Origin: Eustoma russellianum
Lineage: Eukaryota > Streptophyta > Magnoliopsida > Gentianales > Gentianaceae
Length of the DNA: 64,000 nt
Reading direction: 5' to 3'
NCBI GenBank assembly: GCA_036186865.1
Contig: AP025048.1
Span: 28,652,170-28,716,169 of the forward strand
Shown here: positions 22,309 to 31,348 of the stretch, in pieces
How the letters are laid out: every line of letters begins with the position of its first letter
Numbering within the stretch: position 1 is the first letter of the stretch
Notes under the pieces: generated by a model
Database searches by the model: none
Told to the model about the DNA's origin: nothing
The model's input: only the letters and a program-made list of their open reading frames with translations
Position numbers and translations under genes: made by a program

Positions 22309-23683
22309 CTACACTCCACCACCAGATCCAGCACCACTTCCACCAGGATGCTGCAAATCACCAAAATTAAAGGGACTTGAAGCATACCCCGCAAAACCAC
22401 TCACTTGATGCCACTTCCACCAGCACCACTTCCACCAGCACCAGTTCTTGTATCTCCAGCAGCAGCAGGTGTTAGCAGCAGAGTCTCCCCCTAAATCATC
22501 AAAATCAGAGGGAAAGGATGCCCACGGCATTTGTTGGAGAATAACGTCCTTAAGGACGCCAAAACGATACTCATGACGCGCATTGCTAAGCTGAAGGTGC
22601 TGAACAGACTGTTCCAGAGATTGAATTTGAGTACGCAGCTGGTCAATGGTACTTGATTCAACATTTGCTTGAGGCTCAGCTTCTGCCTCATCATCAAGAC
22701 CAGGAATGTTTGTGGCTTTACGTTTTTGAGAGTCGATGGCTTGGACAATGTTGTAGTTACTGTAATAGTCCGTGTTCGCCACCGAGGTGAGTTCATTATC
22801 AGGAATGACAACACCTTTGGACTTGAGAAGAATGGTGATGAGATTGGCAAAGGTAAGGCCTTGGAAGCTTTCCGAAGAGCAGAAAACATGACCTCAACCA
22901 TAATCCAGGCAAAATTTAGTTGGGTTTGATTTTTGATGCGGTAAGTGACGTAGAAATCCATGTTGCTTGGATTTCTTGTCGACTTACCATTCACACAGTA
23001 AGTGACAATGGCTAACAAGATGCGATCAATGAGAGCCATGTTTTGGGTCTTTCGGGAAGGAAAGAACCCCAGATCGAATTTCACATCTTGTTCAGGAATT
23101 CCGTATTTACTGCTCCAGTCAAATACGGAAAAGTCACTTAGGCCTTCGTTGCGGATGCGGAGAATTTCACAGATTTCGGGAATAGAAAAACTGAGGGACG
23201 TACCATCAACAACAGTGTTGAGCAAGAAGGATTGAGATTCAGATTGTGGGGTAATCCACAGATTGGCATAAAACATCCGGGTGGTGCTCCCGGGAGAAGC
23301 TGCGCATGTCAAGCCTGGACCAGAGGGAGGTCCAGCCTTGGAATTCGAGCAGAGACACGATCTGATCCATGTGAGTCTCGGACAGGTCACTGAGACTCAG
23401 AAGTTTGAGAGGAACAACAGGGGCGATTGTTCGTGTGCCATTCTTCAACGAGCATGTTAGAGTACAGAGATAAGTGTACTCCTTTGTCTACAGGGCGAGG
23501 AGACTTTTTGATATCATTGTCGAATTTTCTCAACCAAGGAAAGTTTTCCTTGGTTAGCCCTTCACGAATGGTTTTGAGTTCTTCGGGTTCCGCAGTCCCG
23601 AGCCCAGCAGTTTTCTTTGTCCTGTGAGTGCGTGGGCGTTTTGACGGTCCTGCATAGGCCATTTTTGAGGGATGAGTGAACAA
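22309..23683 (-). pseudogene. Env-like / plant transposon protein ORF of element B
   Basis: Starts MAYAGPSKRPRTHRTKK (Met at 23662; an upstream Met at 23683 is possible). It runs through LLEFQGWTSLWS and MFYANL, then SLSFSIPEICEILRI and ALIDRILLAIVTYCVNGKS. It ends in a Glu/Gln-rich coiled coil and a Gly-rich tail. The GWTSLWS...FYANL order matches the domain annotated as putative plant transposon protein, seen in ORFs downstream of Sirevirus pol and often called env-like. I see no convincing signal peptide or membrane segment, so a true envelope role is unsupported. Frameshifts near 23400 and 22780 split it. Confidence 0.65.
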
Positions 23684-23976
23684 GCTTTGGGATTTTGAAG
23701 GAGATGAAGCTTGAATGAATGGAGATGAAGGTTTTGAGAGAGAATTTATAGGTAGGAGCTGAGGACAGTGAAGAGGTAGTGGGAGTCATTTGATAGACGA
23801 GAGTGGAGAGGTGGAGGAGAAGAAAGGAGGAAGATGAAATGAATTTGAGAAACTGGAGAAGCAGATGGTGGAGATCGTGGGAAAAGAGGGAGAGAGAAAA
23901 AACTGGCGGCAGGAGTTGATTGTCATTGAATGGCGCGAAAACTGAAGAGACGGCGAATGACAGTGAAGAATTAGGG
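23684..23976 (-). other. Leader between hairpin array and env-like ORF of B
   Basis: Pyrimidine-rich on the element strand (CTCTCC, TTCTCC phrases), like a 5' leader. The long minus-strand frame through 23562-24152 crosses the repeat array and has no family match that I recognise, so I do not call it a gene. Confidence 0.45.
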
Positions 23977-24212
23977 TTGAAGCGCCTCAAGGTGACTTCG
24001 AACGACTTCATACAAACAGATGAAGCGCTTAAAGTCACATCGAACGAGTGAAGAAACTCAGATAAAGCGCTTAAAGTCACAATCGAACGAGTGAACAAAC
24101 TTGGATAAAGCGCTTGAATGTCACTTTGAACGAGTGACATCCTTAACATCAAAGCGCTTGAAGTGATATAGAACGCCTTAACAATCTAAGATGAAGCGCT
24201 TCATGTCTACTG
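23977..24212 (-). promoter_or_regulatory. Internal array of AAGCGCTT repeats between pol and env-like ORF
   Basis: Six units of about 40-46 bases with AAAGCGCTT (GAAGCGCCT in the first), a spacer AAAGTCACA, and CGAACGAG or GAACGC. The core is shared with the LTR array, but the second half is inverted: CGAACG here against CGTTCG there. The array lies just after the pol stop and upstream of the env-like ORF, where a second promoter or splice signal might be useful. Function is inferred. Confidence 0.65.
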
Positions 24213-24261
24213 ATATTGAAAATTTTTGATATTTTCATGCTCAAAACTCAAGAGGGTTTTA

Positions 24262-24720
24262 TCAACCCATATTGAGCAACCCCAACCTACTTCTTATAGA
24301 TACAAAGACATCACTAGGTAAGGGTTTCGTGAAAATGTCCGCGAGTTGGTCATGTGTAGGAACAAATTCTACACATACCAAGTTCTTTTGTACACAGTCA
24401 CGGATGAAATGATACCTCACTTCAATGTGCTTGGTCCGACTATGTTGGACGGGATTTTGTGCAATATTTATGGCGGACGTGTTATCACACAAAATTGGCA
24501 CCTTTGAGAAGTGAATGTTATAATCATTTAACGTGTTAGTCATCCATACAATTGTGCACAACACAGGCGGCCGACACATATTCGGATTCCGCCGTAGAAA
24601 GAGACACACTGTTTTGTTTCTTGGAGTACCAAGAAACGAGACAATCTCCAAGAAACTGACAAGTTCCGGAGGTGCTCTTTCTATCAACTAGACTCCCCCG
24701 CATAATCGGAGTCACAATAA
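24262..24720 (-). pseudogene. Element B RNase H, frameshifted
   Basis: C-terminal copia RNase H: CDSDYAG at about 24690-24712, then a frameshift and a scrambled stretch where STAEAEY would be. The frame recovers at VPILCDNTSAINIAQNPVQH and HIEVRYHFIRDCV, then DQLADIFTKPL, and ends LGLLNMG-stop at 24262. At least two shifts near 24560-24690 destroy the active centre. Confidence 0.85.
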
Positions 24721-26067
24721 CCTCTTAAATCAAAACATGCATTCTTAGGATAAAATAAACCAAATTTCAAAGTACTTCTAAGGTATCTAAGGATGCGTTT
24801 TACCGCAATAAAATGCATCTCCCTAGGATCACTTTGAAATCTAGCACATAAGCATACCGCATGTAAAATATCGGGTCTACTAGCAGTTAAGTAAAGTAGA
24901 CTACCTATAATGCCACGATACAAGGTTACCTCGACATGTTTTCCCTTTTCATCCTTGTCAAGCTTTGCACTTGTGCTCATAGGAGTGTTCACTTCTCTTC
25001 CTTCACCAAAGTTGTACTTTTTGAGCAAGTCTCTTGTGTATTTGGCTTGGGAAATGTACACACCATCTTTGGTTTGCTTGATTTGTAATCCAAGGAAATA
25101 GTTTAGCTCGCCCATCATGCTCATCTCGAACTCACCTTGCATAAGACTAGCAAATTGCTCACAAAGACAATTGTTAGTAGCACCAAAAATAATATCATCA
25201 ACGTATACTTGAACAATTAAATGATTCCTACCTTGTTCTTTTATGAACAAAGTAGTGTCAACTTTACCTCTTGAAAAACCATTATTAAGAAGAAAAGTAC
25301 TTAACCTCTCGTACCAAGCTCTTGGAGCTTGTTTGAGGCCGTAAAGAGCCTTTTTAAGTTTGAAGACATGATGTGGTGAATCATGACATTCAAACCCGGG
25401 AGGTTGTGCAACATACACTTCCTCTTGAATAACACCATTCAAGAACGCGGATTTAACATCCATTTGGTAAAGTGTAAAATCTCTATAACAAGCATATGCT
25501 AATAACATTCTAATAGCTTCAAGTCGTGCTAACGGGTGCAAATGTCTCATCAAAATCAATACCTTCTTCTTGACGGTATCCTTGAGCAACTAACCTAGCC
25601 TTGTTTCTAGTGACATTACCTTGATCATCCATCTTGTTACGAAAAACCCATTTCGTACCAATAATAGGATGATCGTGTGGTTTGGGAACTAACTCCCAAA
25701 CATCACTTCTTTCAAATTGGTTTAATTCTTCTTGCATAGCCAAGATCCAATTTTCATCAAGAAGTGCTTCTTTAATATTTTTAGGCTCTATAAGAGAGAC
25801 AAATGCATTCTCTCTATATTGCCTTCGTGTGGTGATACCTCTATTTGGATCACCTATGACTAACTCTTGAGGGTGAGAACTTTTGTGCTTAAATGATCTA
25901 GGAAGATTGGATACATCACCTCCAACTTCCTCTTGATCATGTTCCGGAAGAGATGAACCTTCATTATCATCATGAACCTCATGTTCCGGAATTTTTGATG
26001 CATTTTCTACATTTTGTGAATCAACATGAGTAGAGGAGGACACTTCTACGTGGCTCACTAAGTTCAT
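24684..26067 (-). pseudogene. Element B reverse transcriptase, one frameshift
   Basis: Copia RT (RVT_2): WELVPKPHDHPIIGTKWVFR near 25640-25710, NKARLVAQGYRQEEGIDFDE to FAPV near 25530-25600, then a frame change near 25520-25590. It continues with YQMDVKSAFLNGVIQEEVYV, KALYGLKQAPRAWYERL, the catalytic YVDDIIF near 25185-25207, GELNYFLGLQIKQ and LLYLTASRPDI. The frameshift sits between FAPV and LEAIRMLLA. Apart from this the domain is well kept. Confidence 0.88.
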
Positions 26068-27299
26068 TTACACAAGGTGGAGGAGTGCCTTCGAGAGGTT
26101 CAACTCTCAAGTCAACGAAGATGTGTCCATTTGGAGGATCATCAACGATTTCTCGTTGAGGAACAACCATAGGAACATCCTCAAAAATTTCTTCTTGAGG
26201 AGTCACATCTTCATCCTCTACACAATCCTCATTAAGTTTAGGTTCATCACTAAGTGACTCATTAAACTTAACATGGATTGATTCTTCCACCTTTTGACTC
26301 CTTTTGTTGAAAACACGAAATGCTTTGCTATTTGAGGCATAACCTAAAAAGAAGCCTTCATCCGCTTTGAGGTCAAGTTTGTCCAAAGTATCTTTGGTAT
26401 TAAGTATAAAACACTTGCAACCAAAGACTTTGAAATACCCAATGTTGGGAACTTTTCCATTCCAAAGCTCATAAGGAGTCACATTTAAGTATGGTCTCAA
26501 ATAGACACGATTGATCACATGGCAAGCGGCATTAACCGCTTCGGCCCAAAAATACTTGGGCAAATCGAACTCGTTTAACATTGCTCTACACATTTCTTGT
26601 AGAGTTCTATTTTTTTCGTTCGGCCACACCATTTTGTTGAGGAGTTCTAGGTGCCGAAAGGTTATGAGAGTATCCTTTGGACACACAAAACCTTTCGAAA
26701 TCACCATCGAACTCACCACCACGATCACTACGGATGGTTTTGATGGTGTCACCCACATGATTTTCTAATCGTTTACTTAGACTTATAAACTCACTACATG
26801 CATCACTTTTCTTAGCAAGAAACATCACCCACGTATAACGAGTATAGTCATCTACAACCACGAAGGTGTAATGTTTGCCACCCAAGCTTCTTGTTCCAAC
26901 ATCCCCATACAAATCCATATGAAGCAATTGTAGGGGCTTGGAGGTGGAAATGTTTGTCTTGGGTTTGAAACTTGTTTTCACAAGTTTCGCCTTTTGACAA
27001 GTGTCACATAAGTCATTGTTTTCAAAACTCATTTTTGGAAGGCCTCGGACTTTATCATTTTCGCAAATAAATTTAAATGTTTTGAAACATACATGTCCGA
27101 GACGTCTATGCCATAGTTGCGTCAAATCATTCTTAGCAACTAGACACGATACATTTTGAGAAACCAAATCATTGATGCTAACTTTGTAAATATTTTTGAA
27201 ACGCAAAGCCTCAAATAAAATCTTTTCTTCCTTTTTCACAACACACTTTGTTTTCAAAAACGTTACCCTCATAATTAGCATCACAAAGTTGACTGACAC
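26021..27299 (-). pseudogene. Element B integrase, frameshifted
   Basis: GAG-pre-integrase LWHRRLGH and CDTC near 26985-27120. The core Asp residues are in LLHMDLYGD (about 26915) and IRSDRGGEF (about 26720), and the Glu in QQNGVAERKK near 26615. The frame changes at about 26610-26640, then continues RTLQEMCRAML and YFWAEAVNAACHVINR with the GKVP...VFGCKCF segment. The D, D-35-E residues are all present, so recent frameshifts rather than motif loss inactivate it. Confidence 0.88.
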
Positions 27300-27520
27300 T
27301 TATCAAGTTAAACTTAAGACCTACAACATATAAGACATCACTAAGAGAGAAGGAATCGTTACCCACAATACCATGTCCTTTGATTTGGCCTTTGCTACCG
27401 CCAAAGTGGACAACTCCTCCGTCTTGCATAGTGAGTCTATGGAAGAGACGTTTGTCTCCCGTCATATGGTTGGAACACCCACTGTCCACGACCCATTTGA
27501 CCTTCTTGTCTTCGCTTTCT
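27211..27520 (-). pseudogene. Element B protease
   Basis: WVVDSGCSNHMTGDKRLF at about 27445-27500 holds the aspartic protease triad DSG. GDSFSLSDVLYVVGLKFNLI follows, and the frame shifts at about 27215-27290 before integrase. It overlaps the end of gag in another frame, so Pol would need a frameshift to be made, or an indel has separated gag and pol. Confidence 0.85.
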
Positions 27521-29470
27521 CCATTGAGTGCTAGGGCCTACAAAAGAACCATATGAAGTTGGTACCCTTTTTGTTTTGGGTCCTTGAAGGTTAGTTACCT
27601 TCATCTCGCCTTTCGGCACCCACACAAGATTCTTATTATTTTTAGCTCTACATACTCTCTCTACATGACCTTTCCTATTACAATAAAAACATGTAGGAGT
27701 ATGCTTGTGTGTTGGTGCATGCTTGTGCGAATGTTTGTGCATTGGCACATGTCGTGTTTCCTTCTTAGGAACCACCTTCTTTGGAATAGAAGAAGGTTTT
27801 TGTTTCACAACATGGACCAAAGGTTGTGGTACCTTTGGTGCATTAGCCTTTTGTTTAGGCATGTGCCTTTGCTTCTTCAAGGAGGTTTTAGACTCCTTGA
27901 TCACTTGTGCTTGTTCCTTTTTATTTCCCTTCTTAGATGCATACATGACACTAGGTTTGACTTTCATGCTTGGCCTAGATGCATCTTTATTCTCTATCTC
28001 TTTAGCACCTACCCTTGAATCATTTTTCTTATCCTCAAGGGCTTGAGCACATGATTTCATCAAATCATGTTTCTCTTCAAGTGCAATCACATGCATGGTT
28101 AAAAATATGTCATGCTCAAGTTGCAATGCAATGTGATTTTCTAACGTGTCATTGTACTCATTTATGCATGCTCTAAACTCTTTCTTGACACGTTGATATT
28201 TTAAATCAAGGAGATCATTTTCTTGTATTAAATCATCTCGTTCATCAATAATTTTATAGTGCGATGAAATATTGCATACCTCCTTGTCATCGTCGATGGC
28301 CATTAGTGCAAAGAACTCCTTGTCGAGATCATCTTCCACCACCCCCGTGAGTGCAAGATCATCTCTATCGCCATTGTCGCTATCGGATCCGGAAAGAAAG
28401 CTCTCCCAATGGGCTACCTCCGCTTGCAAAGCCTTCTTCCTTTGGTAGATGGCCTTCTTGTCTTTGAGTTGCGGCTCTTTCACCCGACAATCCTTCATGA
28501 AATGACCAAGCTTCCCACATTTGTAGCATTTATTCTCTTGGTCCTTCACTTTGTCCTTGGGGTATCTTTCCTTGACGAACCTTCTTGCTTCGTCACCATT
28601 TTTTCTTGCAATACGTCGGAATCTTTTGACAAGAAGTCCGACTTCATCATCCGAGTCCTCCGACTCTACGACCAACGCCTTTGAAGATTGGCGAATAGGA
28701 TCATTCTTTTCTTGTGCATCTAAATGAATCTCATAAGTGATGAGATTCCCGTATAACTCGTCCAAGGTGATTGTTTCAAGATCCTTGGACTCCTCGATGG
28801 CCGTCACTTTTGCATTCCATTCTCTTCCTAAACTGTTTAGGAAGCAATGGTTTAAATCTTCTTGTTCTATCTTCTTGCCAACCGCTTTGAGAAGGTTGAC
28901 AAGTTTGGTGAATCTTTGGATGGACTCTTCAATCTTTTCACCTTTGGGGACAGTGAAGTTGTAAAATTGTTTTATCAACTGTCTCCTTTTGGCCTTTCTA
29001 ACTTGAGAAGTTCCTTCGTGGATCATCTCAAGCTTTGTCCAAGCTTCATGTGCAGATTGGACACCTTGAATCTGAGCTCTCTCATTTGTGGAAAGAGAGC
29101 TATTTAAAATAGCAAGAGCCTTGCTATTTATGGCCAACTGGAACTCCTCCTCCGGGGAAGGATCATCAATATCAATGGGAATCATAGATCCTTTTGAGAC
29201 CTCAACCCATATTCTGTGAGAACAAGAACGCAAGTACGTTTCCATGTTTGACTTCCACAGTGGGTAGTTTAAAGGGTCAAACATGGGAACTTTAACATGA
29301 ACATTTGAGATAGAAGGGAATAGGGTTTCCTGCCTCCTTCTTCTGGAAAGATCAGCAGTAGGAGAACTCACATCCTCATCAACAGAGGCCTGCCTCCTTC
29401 TTCTGGAGGTTTCAGCAGTAGGAGAACCCAAATCATCAAAAACAAAGGGATCCATACTAGAAATGATCAA
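27437..29470 (-). CDS. Element B Gag, 677 aa, two zinc knuckles
   Basis: Open throughout. It starts MIISSMDPFVFDDL; the second Met at 29455 is an equally good start. Next come two copies of SPTA(E/D)xSRRRRQ, then a UBN2-type capsid region (PLNYPLWKSNMETYL ... LNSLGREWNAKVTAIEE). The first CCHC knuckle, CYKCGKLGHFMKDC, is near residues 317-330. A Glu/Asp-rich coiled coil spans about 390-500. A Lys/His/Pro-rich stretch leads to a second knuckle, CFYCNRKGHVERVC, near 600-613. The last about 25 residues overlap the protease in the wrong frame. It would package element RNA in virus-like particles. Confidence 0.85.
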   Translation of the reverse strand: MIISSMDPFVFDDLGSPTAETSRRRRQASVDEDVSSPTADLSRRRRQETLFPSISNVHVKVPMFDPLNYPLWKSNMETYLRSCSHRIWVEVSKGSMIPIDIDDPSPEEEFQLAINSKALAILNSSLSTNERAQIQGVQSAHEAWTKLEMIHEGTSQVRKAKRRQLIKQFYNFTVPKGEKIEESIQRFTKLVNLLKAVGKKIEQEDLNHCFLNSLGREWNAKVTAIEESKDLETITLDELYGNLITYEIHLDAQEKNDPIRQSSKALVVESEDSDDEVGLLVKRFRRIARKNGDEARRFVKERYPKDKVKDQENKCYKCGKLGHFMKDCRVKEPQLKDKKAIYQRKKALQAEVAHWESFLSGSDSDNGDRDDLALTGVVEDDLDKEFFALMAIDDDKEVCNISSHYKIIDERDDLIQENDLLDLKYQRVKKEFRACINEYNDTLENHIALQLEHDIFLTMHVIALEEKHDLMKSCAQALEDKKNDSRVGAKEIENKDASRPSMKVKPSVMYASKKGNKKEQAQVIKESKTSLKKQRHMPKQKANAPKVPQPLVHVVKQKPSSIPKKVVPKKETRHVPMHKHSHKHAPTHKHTPTCFYCNRKGHVERVCRAKNNKNLVWVPKGEMKVTNLQGPKTKRVPTSYGSFVGPSTQWRKRRQEGQMGRGQWVFQPYDGRQTSLP

Positions 29471-29501
29471 ATCTTGTATTTGGACTCAAATAAGCAAGAT
29501 G

Positions 29502-29516
29502 TGGCTCTGATACCAA
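29502..29516 (-). other. Primer binding site of element B
   Basis: Plus-strand TGGCTCTGATACCAA is the reverse of TTGGTATCAGAGCCA, a full match to the initiator tRNA-Met 3' end, one base from the LTR. Confidence 0.95.
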
Positions 29517-29517
29517 T

Positions 29518-30949
29518 TGTTAGGTCCCTTAGAACACACTAGAAGGGGGGGGTTGAATAGTGTGTTCACCAAGTATGGATATTTTGTGGCTATTTTTCGT
29601 TTTAGAGTGCAACCGATACTTGGATGTGTTCTTTTGAAAGATAAAAACTTGAAAGACAAGAAAGAACACGATTATGTATAGAGGTTCAAGTCAAGAGACT
29701 CTACTCCTCTACCTTCTTGATGTTTCACAAGAAGGATTTTGAAATGGGGATTGTTATTTCTTTTGGGGGAAACAACAACCAAAACGAAATCAAAAGAATA
29801 CAAACTAGGCACCTTGCCTAGACCACAACCAAGAGTTCTAACACTTTGAAGTTTTGCCTCCAAAGATCTTCTTTGCCCTCAAAGAAATCTTGTAGGGAGA
29901 ATAGTGCACCACACACTATCAACAAACCCTTCAAAGTTTAGAAAACTTAAACAAAGAGCACCCTTGCTCCTTGACCAACAATCTACCAAATCTCTCACAG
30001 AGAATCTCACCAAGAAGAAGACTCTTCTTCTTACAATAATCACTCTCAACAATAAAGTAAAAGTATACAAAGATTTACAACTATTTTGAGAGCTTGAGCT
30101 TGAGAGCACTTGAGAGCTTGTGAAGTAGAAAGTTGGAGAAGAAGAATGAACCAAACCCTTCTTTTATCAATCTTCAAGAAAACTTCCCGTTTGAAATCTT
30201 CTGCCCAGCCAATAATGGGATTTGGCAGCTTGTGAAGGACTGCAGCAGTCTTCAAAAACAGTTCTTGGCATGTAGCAACCATTTAGAAGAGGATTCAAAA
30301 ACTTTGGCCAAGAATAGAAACCTGGGATCTCTGAGTGTAAGATAAGACCTGCTGAAACAACACTAAAAGAGGAGGGTACAAAGAGTCAACTGGTTGTGAA
30401 ATGAAGCAAAAAGACATTTGTACCGTTGTTCACATGAAGCGCTTAATCTGTCCAAAGAATAAGCGTTCAAAGTGGGATGAAGCGCTTAATGTGAAAAAGA
30501 ACATGCGTTCGAAGTCACATTAAGCGCCTAATGTTGGCAACTGAGTGCGTTCGAAGTGACATGAAGCGCCTCATGTAGCACTTCATGCTTGTTCGAACTA
30601 AAACTGACATTTTCTCAGAACCAGGCCTTGGGAAAGCGTGCTTGTTCAGAGAAAAGTACTTTTGCCTTGGTGAGACACTTGAAGCGCTTAAAGTAGCGTT
30701 CGAAGTGTACGTATGTTTCATCAGGACACATGAAGCGCTTGATGTAAGCGTTCGAAGTGTCCTGACTTTCAATACAACACATGAAGCGCCTGATCAAGGC
30801 GTTCGAAGTGTTCTGATCATCACCAAGACACATGAAGCGCCTGAAGTGAGCGTTCGAAGTGCACTGACTTCAAACCATCAACTTGAAGCGCTTAAACATA
30901 ATTTTCAAGTGCCAACCTTGTGCAAATCATCAAAACTAAATCACATTCT

Positions 30950-30953
<4 letters not shown>
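29518..30953 (-). repeat. 5' LTR of element B
   Basis: Begins TGTTAGGTCCC and ends TTCTAACA, flanked on the right by TATAT. It carries the same hairpin array as the 3' LTR at about 30430-30905, with the best units near 30727-30761 and 30777-30811. Confidence 0.93.
30430..30905 (-). promoter_or_regulatory. Array of hairpin repeats in U3 of B 5' LTR
   Basis: Copy of the array at 21518-21995. In this LTR the second main unit reads GGCGTTCGAAGTGT without the extra G of the other LTR, so its outer arm pairing is intact. Confidence 0.75.
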
Positions 30954-30992
<39 letters not shown>

Positions 30993-31335
30993 GTATGTAG
31001 GTAAAACTAGGGTTTTCTTCTATATTTGTTTTCTTCTTCTTCCTATTTTGCTGATGGTTGCTGATGATGGAGGCATGGAGCTGCCGCTGTTTGGGATTTG
31101 GGAGGGGAAGGAATGCCGTGAAAAATTTGTAAGGGGTGTGGGGTTTGGTTTTTAGTTATGGATAGATAGATATATATAGATAATTATAGGTGATATTATA
31201 AGTATCTTCCTAATAGGTTTAGGAATTGTATCTATCGTTAAAGTTAATCTATATCTCCTATTTCCTTTTTCCATCCAAATTAGTTAAGATAATTATTATC
31301 TATGCTTCTACCCTACAAAGTCTTGTGATGCAATA
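30954..31335 (-). repeat. N1 left LTR, last piece, starting with TA microsatellite
   Basis: (TA)n at 30954-30988, then LTR sequence ending AAAGTTAATCTATATCTCCT...GTGATGCAATA. The last 100 bases match 39604-39708 of the right LTR. The 250 bases at 30990-31240 have no counterpart in the right LTR, where LINE2 sits. Confidence 0.8.
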
Positions 31336-31348
31336 GACCTCCCCCCTT
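31336..31348 (-). other. Polypurine tract of N1
   Basis: Plus-strand GACCTCCCCCCTT reads as AAGGGGGGAGGTC on the element strand, directly inside the 3' LTR. Confidence 0.7.

Larger units (their letters stand above)
20606..30953 (-). mobile_element. Full-length Sirevirus-like Ty1/copia element B with env-like ORF
   Basis: 10,348 bases with LTRs of 1437 and 1436 bases (TGTT...AACA), a 5-base target duplication TATAT on both sides, a perfect PBS and a PPT. Order on the minus strand: gag, protease, integrase, RT, RNase H, then an extra env-like ORF. The extra ORF after pol, the long Gag and the repeated LTR palindromes are features of the plant Sirevirus (Maximus/SIRE) lineage. The LTRs differ by a few percent at most, mainly small indels. 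Pol and the env-like ORF contain frameshifts, so this copy is probably not autonomous. Confidence 0.92.

Noticed and set aside
23562..24152. 196-residue minus-strand frame upstream of the env-like ORF
   Set aside because: It runs through the repeat array and a pyrimidine-rich leader in a frame different from the recognisable MAYAGPSK start.
27584..28046. Plus-strand frames opposite element B gag (144 and 113 residues)
   Set aside because: Antisense shadows of the Gag coding strand, rich in Cys/Leu because of the reverse codons.
30585..31004. 139-residue plus-strand frame with repeated THEA(L/P)(D/E)VSVRS motifs, also at 21675-22028
   Set aside because: It is the translation of the LTR hairpin array on the non-element strand. 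The repeat unit happens to keep a frame, and no start context or family match supports a protein.
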